Under the pieces are notes generated by a model. The model was not told the DNA's origin. It did not search any database and saw nothing but the letters and a program-made list of their open reading frames with translations. The position numbers were made by a program, and so were the translations under genes. Shown here in pieces: positions 43,677 through 53,382 of a stretch of 64,000 bases of DNA. Position 1 is the stretch's first letter. Each line of letters opens with the position of its first letter. Origin of the DNA: Amycolatopsis benzoatilytica AK 16/65 (GTDB lineage Bacteria > Actinomycetota > Actinomycetes > Mycobacteriales > Pseudonocardiaceae); assembly GCF_000383915.1 (NCBI RefSeq), contig NZ_KB912942.1, forward strand, positions 6,503,176-6,567,175, read 5' to 3'.

Positions 43677-44691
43677 ATGGGTGACGATACACAGCTGACT
43701 GAATTCCTCGAGCGGGCAGCCAAGCAAGCGCATGGTTCACCTCCTTCGCTGACAGTCAGGGAACTCCTCGCGTACTGGGGTGCCAAGCGCCGAGGGATCT
43801 GGGTGGTTGATCGCGTACGACGGGACCTCGAAGAATACAAAACTGACCACTGACCCTGACTTCACCAGCGCGTGGATCGATTCGACGATCATTCTCCTTC
43901 GTCAGACAGCACTCATGCGTTCCCCCGACTCCGCGACCGAGATCGCCGAAGAGGCGGACCTCGCCTTGCCCGACGTGGAGATGCGGGTCGGCCAAGTTCG
44001 ATCGGCGAACGTCGACGTCGTCAGCGTGTCCCGCGACGACAGCCTCGAGAAGGCCCGGACGCTCATGATGCGACACGACTTCTCTCAACTTGCTGTCATG
44101 TCCGGCAAGCGTGACCTGCTCGGTGCCGTGACATGGGAATCCATCGTCGACGCATTGCTCCGCAGTCCGGAGGCGACGGTGCGAGACGCGATGCGCTCCG
44201 CCGAAGTCGTGCCTGTCGAAGACAACCTCCTCGGCCGCGTGCAGCTGATCATGGATAAGGGGTTCGTCTTTGTGCGAGCCAAAGACCGGACCATCCAAGG
44301 AATCGTCACCACGACAGATCTGAGCCAACAGTTCGCCGATCTCGCCACCCCCTACTTCATCCTCGGAGAGATTGAGCAGCGCCTGCGCCGGAAGATCGAC
44401 GATAAGTTCAGCAGCGAGGAGATCGCGTCTACCAAGGACCAGAACGACGCCGACCGCGAGATAAAGTCTGCAGCCGACTTGACACTAGGAGAATGTGCGC
44501 GTCTTCTCGAAGCACCCGCCAATTGGGAACGAATCGACTGGAGAATAACTCGTTCCATCTTCATCGAACTCCTGCACAAGATACGGCAAGTGCGTAACGA
44601 GGTCATGCATTTCAGCCCCGACCCCTTGGAACCCGCGCAACTCGCCGATCTGGAGGACCTCGTCCGCTGGCTCCGGAAGCTAGAGCCGTGA
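43677..44691 (+). pseudogene. CBS-domain protein with an internal frameshift
   Basis: The first 58 codons from ATG 43677 (TQLTEFLERAAKQAHGSPPS, then VRELLAYWGAKRRGIWVVDRV) run to a stop at 43851. In the +1 frame the protein continues naturally from DLEEYK to LTTDPDFTSAWIDSTIILL, through two CBS motifs (RVGQVRSANVDVVSVSRDDS; TVRDAMRSAEVVPVEDN), to a helical C-terminus with RQVRNEVMHFSPDPLEP. The switch is at AAAA (43839-43842). CBS pairs bind adenosine ligands, and the tail resembles RiboL-PSP-HEPN-like helices. If the shift is real, only a slippage product is full length. Confidence 0.7.
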
Positions 44692-45086
44692 CAGTGAGGG
44701 CACACGGGCTCGAGTCCCCTTTATTGCCGCCCCTCCTTGTTCGAGCCGTTCTTGCCAGACGGCGTCATCGCGACGCATCTCAACTCGGCGACGAGGTATT
44801 CGAGGACGACGACGCCGGCATCCGCGCGGCGACCCGCGAGCCTGGATGGACACAACCCTTTCCTGGGTTGCTGCTCGACCATAACGATCGCCGCCTCAAC
44901 GTGACCACCGCCACGAATGCGGGGCATGCTGGCTGCCCTTCGGCAGACTTCGTGCGCCCCACCAGGCCTTGGCCACGTTGTGCGCCGGACGGCCCTTGCC
45001 TGCCGAGGCTCTTGCCACCACCGCGGATAAGCAGCCTCGAAATGAACACGGTGACTGCAATCTGAACCAGCTCGCTGGTGCGCCGG
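44692..45086. other. Gene-poor gap between the CBS gene and mcrC
   Basis: No well-supported gene. One 125-codon frame starts at a GTG overlapping the CBS stop (44688), but its sequence is low-quality and antisense alternatives are as good. Confidence 0.35.
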
Positions 45087-46418
45087 TCAACTGACGCCTC
45101 CGGGCGGATAACCGTTGCGATCAAATTCGAGCGTGTCCGCGTTCCTGGCCATAAGGAGTCCGGCTAGATCGGTTATGCAAGAGCTTTCGGCGATGGAAAG
45201 CTGCGTGAAGCACATGACTCGGTTTTGTGGTGCCAGCCATGGGTTGCGCTGTTGGATAGCCGGTGGCGGCTGGCGGTCCAGGGCGGGGTAGGCGAGAGCG
45301 CCGAATTCTGCGTTGTGTGCGGCGAGGTAGGCGTTGAGCTGGTAGAGGTCTTCCCGATCAACCCCGCGACGGTCGTTGAGGGGCTTGTATTTGGCGTCAA
45401 TGATTGCCGTTGGCTCCTCTGGAGCGCCGATGAGGATGTCGGGGTAGAGACGGCCGAGCACCGCTGCGGGATGCCGAGCTGATCGCAGCAGCGGTGTCGG
45501 GACGTGGTGCTGGGTGCCGTGTGTGACGGGAAGCGTGGTTGCGCGGCGGGTGCAGTGGAGGAGGAACAGCTCCCACAGTTCGGCGACGTCGATGAGCAGG
45601 CCGTGTGTGCGTTCGTCGGTGGGTGACGCGTCCGGCGCGGTGTGCTGCACGATCTGCCAGGACAGGTCGGCCACGCGTTTGTAGGGCAACGTGATCGGGG
45701 TGTAGCGGACGCTGGCCAGGTCGCGGCGGCTCGGGAGGCGGGGGCGTCCGCCGACTGCCGTTCGCAGGCGCGGCACTATTTCGTCGACTCGGTCTCCCCG
45801 CCAGCCGGGCCGGTGGCGCAAGAGGGTGTCGAGTACCTGGTCGGCGGCGACGATGACCTGGCTGACGGGGTTCCCGAGCAGCTTCGCTCGCTCGACCGAG
45901 GCCACGAAGGGGCTGCGGGCTGCGCGGAGCGCGACCGTTCCGGGCAGGTCGAGGCGTCCGCGTACCGCGGCGCCGACATGACGTTGGTGGGTCCGGAAGC
46001 TGGGCATGCCGTGGCGGGCGGCTGCGGTGAGCGCGGTGCGCCACAGCGCCGCTGTCAGCTCGGCGATGAGAGTGGAGCTGCCGCGTGCCTCGGCGGCTCG
46101 GGGGATGGTGTGCAGGTTGAGGGCGGCGCTGGCCCAGGCGGCGATGGTGTCGATGCCGAGCCGTGGCCGGATCTCCAGGATCCGGCCGTCGCGGCGGAGT
46201 TCTCCGACGTAACGGCCGGCGCGCCAGCTGCCGTCGAGTTGTCGCTCGAGGATGGGCTGCGGGTCTGCCGACGCGCAGGAGGGGGCAAGGTTCAGGGTGA
46301 ACTGGTCGGGCCGGGTTTCGGCGGCCAGCAGGGTGAGCCATTGGTCTTCGTCCGGGGTGAAGGCCCGGTCGCGCTCGACGGGGCCGGCCAGGTCGGCGAA
46401 GACGATGCGCTCGTTCAT
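45087..46418 (-). CDS. mcrC: McrC-like subunit of a McrBC restriction system
   Basis: A 443-aa endonuclease subunit. The N-terminal part resembles the McrC DNA-binding region (IFADLAGPVERDRAFTPDED, GRILEIRPRLGID). The middle has the family helix DVAELWELFLLHCTRRA. The C-terminal PD-(D/E)xK nuclease core shows LYPDILIGAPEEPTAIIDAKYKPL (D...D-x-K) followed by DLYQLNAYLAAHN. McrBC cleaves modified DNA using McrB GTPase power. The ATG at 46418 overlaps the mcrB stop (ATGA). The catalytic residues look intact. Confidence 0.9.
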   Translation of the reverse strand: MNERIVFADLAGPVERDRAFTPDEDQWLTLLAAETRPDQFTLNLAPSCASADPQPILERQLDGSWRAGRYVGELRRDGRILEIRPRLGIDTIAAWASAALNLHTIPRAAEARGSSTLIAELTAALWRTALTAAARHGMPSFRTHQRHVGAAVRGRLDLPGTVALRAARSPFVASVERAKLLGNPVSQVIVAADQVLDTLLRHRPGWRGDRVDEIVPRLRTAVGGRPRLPSRRDLASVRYTPITLPYKRVADLSWQIVQHTAPDASPTDERTHGLLIDVAELWELFLLHCTRRATTLPVTHGTQHHVPTPLLRSARHPAAVLGRLYPDILIGAPEEPTAIIDAKYKPLNDRRGVDREDLYQLNAYLAAHNAEFGALAYPALDRQPPPAIQQRNPWLAPQNRVMCFTQLSIAESSCITDLAGLLMARNADTLEFDRNGYPPGGVS

Positions 46419-48247
46419 TGTCCGAGGAAGGCGCGGCGGAGGTGGTCCATCTGTTCGTCGCGGTCGTCGACGCCGGCGAGGTATTGCTCCAGCAGCGGTT
46501 TGAGCGAGCGGTTCCACAGATCGAGCAGCGGCGGCTGCGGCTGGTCGCGGGGCTGGCTCCACAAGTATCCGCCGTTGGCGGGGCGGTTCTTGCGCGTGCT
46601 CAGCCAAGTGCCGAGGAAGAAGACGATGTCCGCGAAATAGGTGTGTCCGACGTGGTAGGCCCGGCCCAGCGCCGCTGATTCGGAGATCGCGGTGTTGAGC
46701 TGCTCGGCGTGGTCGGCGAAACGCGAGATCTGTTCGGCCGCATAGTCGTATGTGGTGCCGCGGACAGCGTCCGCCCAGCGATCCTGGATGATCTCCAGCA
46801 GCGTTTCGCGCTCGAACGGGCACTCGCGCCACAAGAACCTGCGGCGCAACGCGAAGTCCAGCGTCTCCACCGACTGGTCGATCTCGTTCATCGTGCCGAT
46901 CAGGTAGAGGTCCTTCGGCAGCTCGAGGGTCGCGGGCGGCTCGTCCGGGTTGATGCCGGGCAGCGTGACCGCGCGACCGCGCTGCCCGGCCTCGAGCAGG
47001 CTGAACGCCTCGCCGAACATCGCGCTCAGGTCGGTTCTGTTGATCTCGTCCAGCACCAGCACGACCGGCAACGCCGCGAGCCCCTCGGGCAGTCCCTGGC
47101 CGTGGTAGCGGTCGACGACGGCGGGCAGAAGCCCCGGGTGGTAGCGGGTGCGGTCGCCGTCGAGGCGCAGTCCGCGAATGAACTCCGGATAGCCGTACCC
47201 GGGATGCAGCTGCACCCAGAAGATGTTGGCCGCCACAGTGGTCTCGACCAGAGCGGTGCGCTCGACGAAGTTCTTGAAGCCCCAGCGGTTCAGCGCCGCG
47301 CGGCGGATGATCGTCTCCGCGAGCCCCCGGGCCTGGTACGTCTTGCTGGTGCCCGGCGGCCCGTACAGCACAATCTGCTTCTTCCACTCCAGGGCCTCCA
47401 GATCCCCCGTCCCCTCCCCCGAGTCCCCGGCGCTCTCCCACGCGACGCGCAACGGCGGGTGGTAGAAGTCGATCGCCCGCCCCGGTGCATTGCCCTCCGG
47501 CATCAGCGTCGTCAGCTTGCCCCGGATCGCAAGCAACCGCTCGTCGACGTCCAGACCGGGAGTCTCGGCCAAGTCGCCGAATGCCGCCGCGATCTCGCGC
47601 TTGTGCCGGCCCGAGGAGATGCGTTCGAAGGTCTGCGGATGCAGCAGGTGGAGCACGATGTGCCGCATCTCCCGCAGCGGCTTGTCCGTCTTGTCGGCGA
47701 AGTCGCGCAGCGCCCAGGCGTCCTTCAGGAGGACGGCGCGCTCGTCCGGGTCCAGCTGTTTGAGCCGCAGACAGAAGTCGATGAGATAGCCGACCTGAAG
47801 GTCCCGCCTCGTGTTGAAACCGACACCAGGATGGCCAATGCCTTGCCGCATCGCCCGCAACGGCACCGACTCCGGATCCAACGTCACCGTCGTGCCGGCC
47901 ACCGTGCCGTTGAGGACATCAAGCTTGCCGCGGTACGTCACCGAGCCGACGAACAGGAAGTGCACCAGCAGAACTTCGGCGGCCAACAGCACCAACTCCG
48001 GACTACCGTGTTCGAGCTGGATCGCCCACTTCCCGGCAAAAGTGCCGCCACCCTCACCGCTGACGAGCGGATTGCCGTTGAACCGCCGGTCGAGATCGCG
48101 AAGAAGATCGACCGTCCAAACGCCGTCACGCGACGGATCCGTCAACGACCTGTCCTCGATCAGGCTGTGCTCGACCCACAGCCGAGCTGTTTCGTCCACC
48201 AGGTCTCGAGGTTGTTCGGAGAAACGTGCCACTGGGTCGACGTCCAA
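46415..48247 (-). CDS. mcrB: McrB-like AAA+ GTPase subunit
   Basis: A 610-aa protein. The N-terminal ~290 residues are a variable specificity region, here not obviously a known modified-base reader. The AAA+ motor follows: Walker A LYGPPGTSKTYQ, Walker B VVLVLDEINRTDLSAMFGEA and the McrB signature LIGTMNEIDQSVETLDFALRRRF, where the M-N-x-x-D motif distinguishes McrB GTPases. It starts at TTG 48247, without a strong Shine-Dalgarno site, so the start is uncertain. It is first of the mcrBC pair. Confidence 0.9.
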   Translation of the reverse strand: MDVDPVARFSEQPRDLVDETARLWVEHSLIEDRSLTDPSRDGVWTVDLLRDLDRRFNGNPLVSGEGGGTFAGKWAIQLEHGSPELVLLAAEVLLVHFLFVGSVTYRGKLDVLNGTVAGTTVTLDPESVPLRAMRQGIGHPGVGFNTRRDLQVGYLIDFCLRLKQLDPDERAVLLKDAWALRDFADKTDKPLREMRHIVLHLLHPQTFERISSGRHKREIAAAFGDLAETPGLDVDERLLAIRGKLTTLMPEGNAPGRAIDFYHPPLRVAWESAGDSGEGTGDLEALEWKKQIVLYGPPGTSKTYQARGLAETIIRRAALNRWGFKNFVERTALVETTVAANIFWVQLHPGYGYPEFIRGLRLDGDRTRYHPGLLPAVVDRYHGQGLPEGLAALPVVLVLDEINRTDLSAMFGEAFSLLEAGQRGRAVTLPGINPDEPPATLELPKDLYLIGTMNEIDQSVETLDFALRRRFLWRECPFERETLLEIIQDRWADAVRGTTYDYAAEQISRFADHAEQLNTAISESAALGRAYHVGHTYFADIVFFLGTWLSTRKNRPANGGYLWSQPRDQPQPPLLDLWNRSLKPLLEQYLAGVDDRDEQMDHLRRAFLGQ

Positions 48248-48443
48248 TCCGTGATGGGCCGTTGCCGCCGGTCACTGTACGAGACTCGTCGCCGCGACGG
48301 CAGATGCTGCGCGACGAGCCGATCTTGCTGAGATTTGGTGCTGCCACGCCACAGCTGCAGGCGGCCGTCCCGAACGGCACCACGCGTCCATCAGTACGGA
48401 TCTCATTCATCAAGATCCGATCGCGGCAGCCGATTGCTGGCGA

Positions 48444-49790
48444 TCATGCCGCTACGCGGTGGCGTGCGAGCGTGGCCATCATGACTTGGTTGGCTTCCCA
48501 GCCGTCGGGGAATTTGGCGGGCACCGACAGGTGCACGGGGTCGCTCGACGGGTGGCTGTCCAGGAGATCGGTGATTCCTTCGCGGGCGACGACGATGCAC
48601 GACTGCCGGTGACGGGACGCCAGCACGCACAGCCGTCCGGTCTCCAGATGGAAGGCAGTGGCATCTCGGCGCCCGGACAGCGGATGCACGACGATCACGA
48701 CCTCGAACTCCCGGCCCTGCAGTCGGTTGGCCGTGTCGACCGCGACTCCCGTGGCGTTCGGCCGGCCGCTGCGCGCCAGCGCGATCCGGACGAGGTCGGC
48801 CTGGTCGCGGTGGGCGACGCCGATCGCGATGTCGCGCGGTTCCAGAACTCGCCCATCGGCGTGGCGTTCGCAGGTGCCCACCGCTCCGCGGTCGAGGAGG
48901 CGGACGGCGAGGTCGGCAGCGGTCTGGATCGTCTCGCTGTCGGTGCGGGGCACGTGACGCCGCGGCAATTCGTGCAGTGCCCAGCCGGTGGTGAAGGCCA
49001 TCGTCAAGGTCTCGTCCAAGGCGGAGTTGCCGAGACTTCTCGTGCGGAACTCCAGAGAACGTGCGCCTTCTGCGGTGCCAGCGGTGAATCCGGTGAACGG
49101 GTAGAACGCCCGGGAGACGGTGGGAGCGGCGGTCGCCGGAAGGCGCCACGACACGGGCAGCCGGTGCACGGGAGTGTCCGGGTTGTGCTCCAGCATGACG
49201 GTGACGCCGTTTTGGGTCGGGTCGTGGGGAAGGCCGACCCATCGCTCGGTGCCGACGATGGTGAACGGGTCCAGCTGCCCCGGGTCGCCCACGAACAAGC
49301 CGCGGTCGAACCGCTCGACGATCTGCAGCAGCATGTCCGATCGCATCTGGTACGACTCGTCGAGGATCGCCCATCCGAACGCGGTGTCGCGGACGGTGGC
49401 CCATTTGGCGGAGGTTCCGACGATGATCCCGCAGTGGGCGAGGTCCGTGGCGCGGTTGGCGACGGTTGTGTTCGCGAGGGCATCGACGGCCGGCGGTGCG
49501 CTGTAGGAGGAGGCGCTCAGTCGGCCGATCGTGGTGTCCGGATGTGCAGCGGCGAGTCGTACGAGCAGGTCGTCGACTTGGTTGTTGGTCTGGGCGATGA
49601 TGATCGGCCGCTCGCCGCCGTCGAGGAGGTCTCCGGCGGCGCGGACGACCAAGGTGCTCTTGCCCGCGCCGGGAGGCGAGTCGACGACCACCGCCCGGTG
49701 GTCGGTCCGTGCGAGGTCGGCCAGGATCGCGTTGACGGCCGTCTCGGCCGCCGATGCCGGGTCGGGCCCGGCGGTGCTGTCAGTTGTCAT
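48444..49790 (-). CDS. SF1-type helicase (UPF1-like)
   Basis: A 448-aa DNA or RNA helicase. Motif I is VVDSPPGAGKSTLV (K44), motif II is WAILDESYQM, motif III is GLFVGDPGQLDPFT, motif V is GVAVDTANRLQGREFEVVIV, and a C-terminal arginine motif lies in LCVLASRHRQ. This is the compact UPF1-like SF1B layout. The ATG at 49790 overlaps the preceding gene's end by 11 bp. It is the last gene of a four-gene operon with a Cas4-like nuclease, so it probably unwinds ends for that nuclease. Confidence 0.85.
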   Translation of the reverse strand: MTTDSTAGPDPASAAETAVNAILADLARTDHRAVVVDSPPGAGKSTLVVRAAGDLLDGGERPIIIAQTNNQVDDLLVRLAAAHPDTTIGRLSASSYSAPPAVDALANTTVANRATDLAHCGIIVGTSAKWATVRDTAFGWAILDESYQMRSDMLLQIVERFDRGLFVGDPGQLDPFTIVGTERWVGLPHDPTQNGVTVMLEHNPDTPVHRLPVSWRLPATAAPTVSRAFYPFTGFTAGTAEGARSLEFRTRSLGNSALDETLTMAFTTGWALHELPRRHVPRTDSETIQTAADLAVRLLDRGAVGTCERHADGRVLEPRDIAIGVAHRDQADLVRIALARSGRPNATGVAVDTANRLQGREFEVVIVVHPLSGRRDATAFHLETGRLCVLASRHRQSCIVVAREGITDLLDSHPSSDPVHLSVPAKFPDGWEANQVMMATLARHRVAA

Positions 49791-51312
49791 CGCCCCACTC
49801 CTCGGCAGCGGCTTCAGCGGCGGATGCGGGATCCGCGGATTCTGCGTCTTCCGCGTCGCCGGCGTGTGTCCACGGGATGCTGCTCGTGTCCGGGAAGACG
49901 GGTGTCGGGCGCCAGCCGGGGTCGGGCAGGTAGGCGACGCTGTCGCCCACGGCGGGCACGGTTCCCGGCTTCGGGACGCGGGCACGGCCCATGCCGCCGG
50001 TGACCTCCACCGTGACCAGGCTCGCCTCGCCGTCGCGGACGGTGGAGACGATCACGGCTTTGTGTCCGGGCGGCATCGAGGGGCTGATCAGCGTGAGGTC
50101 GTCGGCCAGCCGGACAGGGTCCGGGGTGCGGACTGTAACGCGCGGCCGCGGGACACGCCGGTTCGCTTGGGTAGTGACGACCCTGTCGGGCTCGGCTTCC
50201 ACGACGACTCCGGCGAACGCCTCGCCGAGGCTGCGCAGGTCGGCCAGGACGTAGGGATCGTCGAAGGCCGTGTCCGCTTCGAAGTCGGCGAGCGCGCGCT
50301 CCAGCCGGTTCAGCCGCCGCGCAGCCCCGATCGCGCCGTCCCGTTTCGGCTGCGGCCGGGCCTCGGCGGAATCCTGGTAGTCGGAGTAGTCGGTGAACAG
50401 GCCGCAGTCGCGGTCGAAACGCGCTGCGGCGCGCGGCGCTTCGGGCACGCCGCGCAGCAGCGCAATCGCCGTCCACATCAGACGCCAGGTCGGCTTGAGC
50501 TGGTCGCCGACCAGGTCGCGCAGGTGGGTGCGGGCGTCGGCCAAGGCCTGCTCGTCACCGGCAGTGCGCGCAGCATCGAACTTCTTGATTGCCGGCGCGA
50601 GGTAGGTGTTGTCGAACTCCGGAGACGTCGCAGGCCCGGCAGGCGGGCACAGGACGGGATTCTCCGCATTGGCCATGGCTTGGTGGACGGACTGCCCGTG
50701 CGGGGGCTCGATCCAGGCCATCAGCGAAGCAAGGTTTTGGTCCTCCAGCGCGCTTTGGCCGGTGGCCCAGTGCTCGCTGAGCAGGCCCGTGACGGGCAGC
50801 AGCATCGAGGTGCCCGCCTGCTCGGCGGTGTCGACCAGGAAAGTCAGCCATTTCCCGAGTTCGGGGACGACGGCGGGCACCGGGTACGGGCCGGTCGCAC
50901 TGCGGAACCGGCACATCCGGCCCAAGTCGCGCAGCGCCTTGATCCCGCCCGGGTTGGGGACCAGGATCTGCGGGGCGGCGCTGTACCGGGAACGCCGTTC
51001 CTCGCCCCGGGAGGGGATGTCGACACGGTCCTGGCGGCAGGAGTCGATGTAGTGCATCACGATCCGGCCGAGTTCTGCGGCGAACGCGAACCGCTGGTCC
51101 CGGTTGCGCGGCTGGCCGACGACCAGCAGGGTCGGCGATCTCCTGGCGTCGCCGACCAGCGCCGCCAGCGGGGCGCCCGCCTCGCCGGCCATGGTCAGCG
51201 GCACCATCACCAGCGGCCGGTCGGACAGGCGCCGGTGCCGGAAGCGGGTCAGCTCCCTGGCCTCCATCGCTTCCATCGCCTCCAGGTGCGCCAGCGCCGA
51301 CACCCGGCTCAT
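49780..51312 (-). CDS. Unrecognised 510-aa protein of the helicase/nuclease operon
   Basis: Predicted cytoplasmic mixed alpha/beta protein. The N-terminus begins MSRVSALAHLEAMEAMEARELTRF, followed by SPTLLVVGQPRNRDQRFAFAAELG. A middle helical region (LRDLVGDQLKPTWRLMWTAIA) is followed by basic and beta-rich segments (PRVTVRTPDPVRLADDLTL) and an acidic tail of alanine/aspartate/glutamate. No catalytic motif or family is recognised. The ATG at 51312 overlaps the nuclease stop (ATGA). Coupling on both sides argues for a shared complex with the helicase and nuclease. Confidence 0.75.
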   Translation of the reverse strand: MSRVSALAHLEAMEAMEARELTRFRHRRLSDRPLVMVPLTMAGEAGAPLAALVGDARRSPTLLVVGQPRNRDQRFAFAAELGRIVMHYIDSCRQDRVDIPSRGEERRSRYSAAPQILVPNPGGIKALRDLGRMCRFRSATGPYPVPAVVPELGKWLTFLVDTAEQAGTSMLLPVTGLLSEHWATGQSALEDQNLASLMAWIEPPHGQSVHQAMANAENPVLCPPAGPATSPEFDNTYLAPAIKKFDAARTAGDEQALADARTHLRDLVGDQLKPTWRLMWTAIALLRGVPEAPRAAARFDRDCGLFTDYSDYQDSAEARPQPKRDGAIGAARRLNRLERALADFEADTAFDDPYVLADLRSLGEAFAGVVVEAEPDRVVTTQANRRVPRPRVTVRTPDPVRLADDLTLISPSMPPGHKAVIVSTVRDGEASLVTVEVTGGMGRARVPKPGTVPAVGDSVAYLPDPGWRPTPVFPDTSSIPWTHAGDAEDAESADPASAAEAAAEEWGDDN

Positions 51313-52460
51313 CGGGTCTCTCCTGCCGTGGGGGCGGAGGCGGTCAGTTCGGCCCGGAGCCGGGCGGCGTGGCGCAACGCCGCGGCCATCTCGATCTGGT
51401 CGTCGTTGGGCGTCAGCGTCCCGCGGGCGAGGCCGAGGGCCATGGTGGCGGTGTCGATGCCGCCGAGGTGCTCGCGCACCGCCGGCCCGAGCACGTCCAG
51501 CGATCGGTCGTCCCGGGCGCGCGAGCGGCAGTAGAACGCCATCTCGCAGTGGTTGAGGCAGTCCGGGAAGTAGGTTGCCGGCACCTGGTCGAGCGCGTCG
51601 GCCAGCTCCTGCGCCGGGCGCGGACGTCCGGCGGCATCGTCGGCGAGGTCGAACGTCAGGTCGTCGGGCAGGAGCTCGAGCAGGTCGCCGATGCGCTCGA
51701 TCCGGTCCAGCTGCCGGGTCAGAGTGGCGACCTGCTTGCGCGCGTCGACGAAGGCCCCGGTCGGCCGGTTGGTGAAGTCCTTGGGCGCCACCAGCACGAT
51801 CGTCTCGGATACCGCATCGGGTCCGATGCCGTCGTCGGCGAGCATGGCTCGCAGCGCGATGATGTAGGCGCACGCCTGGGTCGTGGCGGACCGCACCTGC
51901 GCCGGATCGGCTTGCCCGTCGATGATCGGGAAGCTCTTGATCTCCACGATGTGGAAACGGTCGCCGATGCGGAAGGCCACGAGATCGGGTTCGAGGAACA
52001 CCGGCAGCCCGCCGACGACCAGCCGCAGCATCGGGTGGTCGTAGAGGGTGTCGCTCCCGCGGCCTCGCGCGGCGGCGGTCAGCAGTTGTGCGGTGCGCGT
52101 GTGGCGGGTTTCCGACCGGCCGTCGCCCCCGACGTCGTTGAGGTCCTGATAGCCGACTTCGGGCAGGGTGAGCCGAAGGGTCTCCCGGAGGACGCGCAGC
52201 AGTTCGGCGCAGCCGTTGGCTTTGACCATGGCCTCGAAGGCGTTGCCGCGGGCGATCGCGAAGGAAGACTGGCCGAACGGGGCGGGGTATCCGGCGTGAG
52301 CGGCGATCGCGGATTTGTCGGCGCCGCTCGCGTCCAGCACGGCCCGCAGCGCGCAACGGGGGTTGTTCTCCAGCGCCGCCAGCGTTCGCGCGTTGTGGTT
52401 GACGCGGGGTGTGGCGGGGCCGCGCAGCGCGTCCAGGCGCCGTTCAGGGGCTGCTTTCAC
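51309..52460 (-). CDS. Cas4/RecB-like PD-(D/E)xK nuclease with Fe-S cluster cysteines
   Basis: A 383-aa predicted exonuclease. The nuclease core reads VFLEPDLVAFRIGDRFHIVEIKSF, with the D and E-x-K catalytic residues, then QACAYIIALRAML as the QxxxY-type motif. One cysteine near the N-terminus (C36 in ENNPRCALRAV) and three near the C-terminus (PDCLNHCEMAFYC, spacing C-x3-C-x5-C) match the four-cysteine arrangement that binds a 4Fe-4S cluster in Cas4 and AddB. It starts at GTG 52460. It is second in an operon leading into a 510-aa protein and an SF1 helicase. Confidence 0.83.
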   Translation of the reverse strand: MKAAPERRLDALRGPATPRVNHNARTLAALENNPRCALRAVLDASGADKSAIAAHAGYPAPFGQSSFAIARGNAFEAMVKANGCAELLRVLRETLRLTLPEVGYQDLNDVGGDGRSETRHTRTAQLLTAAARGRGSDTLYDHPMLRLVVGGLPVFLEPDLVAFRIGDRFHIVEIKSFPIIDGQADPAQVRSATTQACAYIIALRAMLADDGIGPDAVSETIVLVAPKDFTNRPTGAFVDARKQVATLTRQLDRIERIGDLLELLPDDLTFDLADDAAGRPRPAQELADALDQVPATYFPDCLNHCEMAFYCRSRARDDRSLDVLGPAVREHLGGIDTATMALGLARGTLTPNDDQIEMAAALRHAARLRAELTASAPTAGETR

Positions 52461-52509
52461 GGTGTTGGGTTCCTTGTGGTGGTGCGACGGGATGTCGTGC
52501 GGCGTGGGT

Positions 52510-53364
52510 TCAAGCTTCGGCCTGCCGGCGTCGGACGTCCTGCAGCGACGCGCCGAACAGTTGCTGGTCGTCGGTGAGCTGCTTGCGGGCGCGGCGCGCG
52601 GATTCGGCTCGGGTAGCGCGGTCGCTGTCGGCGTGCACGTCCAGCTCGGCGCGGGCCGCGAGGATGACCTGGTTCGGGTCTGGCGTGCCGCTGCCCGCGG
52701 CCCGGTCCGTGCTCGTGGCGCCGGGGATGTTCACGGCGAAGCGCCACAGCAGTCGCATCGCCGCCGGGCCGGGCTCGGCCCCGGATGCTCCGGACGCGGC
52801 GATCACGGCCTCGGCGATGCGGATGGCCCTGGCGAGGAAGTCGACCCGAGGCGACAACGGGCCGATGATCCGCTGTTCCAAGACCCAGGTGCTGATCGTG
52901 ACGAGCGCCCGGGCCGGGGACAGCAAGTCGTGGGTCAGGGCAGGACACAGGTAGTAGGGCCGGGCGCCCGGTGCGCTGCGGTAGGAGCGCTCCTCGTCCC
53001 GGCGCAGGCTCGACAGCTTGGACGCAGACAGCTCTCCCGGGAAGAACGCTTCGTGGACGCCGACGATGAGTTTGGGCGCGGCGGGGGTTTGAAGAAGCAT
53101 CAATGCCCGATGGACGTGCTCGCGCGCCGGCAGCATCGCCCCCGGCGCGGCCCGCGGGTGCACCAGCGCATCCGCAGGCTCGACGGTCGTCGGCGCCGCG
53201 GGCGGGGCATCGGTGTCGACCAGGGCGTCCCAGGCCCGTTCGGCACGGCGGAGCTGCGCCCGCAATTCGCCGGCTCGCTCGGCGTCGCCGCCGACGGCTG
53301 CATCGCGGATCGCGCGCCGCAGCTCGGCGATGCTCTTCTCCAGCACGTCCAGCGGATCGCTCAT
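52510..53364 (-). CDS. Unrecognised 284-aa protein, first gene of the operon
   Basis: A 284-aa cytoplasmic protein. Residues 5-50 are a probable coiled coil (LEKSIAELRRAIRDAAVGGD, then AGELRAQLRRAERAWDALV). The middle is mixed (KLIVGVHEAFFPGELSASKL, then YYLCPALTHDLLSPARALV) and the C-terminus is helical and charged. No family is recognised. The ATG at 53364 was preferred to a GTG two codons earlier. It is divergent from sbcD across a 129-bp region with phased repeats, and 49 bp ahead of the nuclease gene. Confidence 0.72.
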   Translation of the reverse strand: MSDPLDVLEKSIAELRRAIRDAAVGGDAERAGELRAQLRRAERAWDALVDTDAPPAAPTTVEPADALVHPRAAPGAMLPAREHVHRALMLLQTPAAPKLIVGVHEAFFPGELSASKLSSLRRDEERSYRSAPGARPYYLCPALTHDLLSPARALVTISTWVLEQRIIGPLSPRVDFLARAIRIAEAVIAASGASGAEPGPAAMRLLWRFAVNIPGATSTDRAAGSGTPDPNQVILAARAELDVHADSDRATRAESARRARKQLTDDQQLFGASLQDVRRRQAEA

Positions 53365-53382
53365 GAACACACCCTACCAGAG

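Noticed and set aside
44688..45065. A 125-codon frame starting with a GTGA overlap at the CBS gene stop
   Set aside because: Low-complexity, no recognisable fold; the overlap can arise by chance and antisense frames are equally open.
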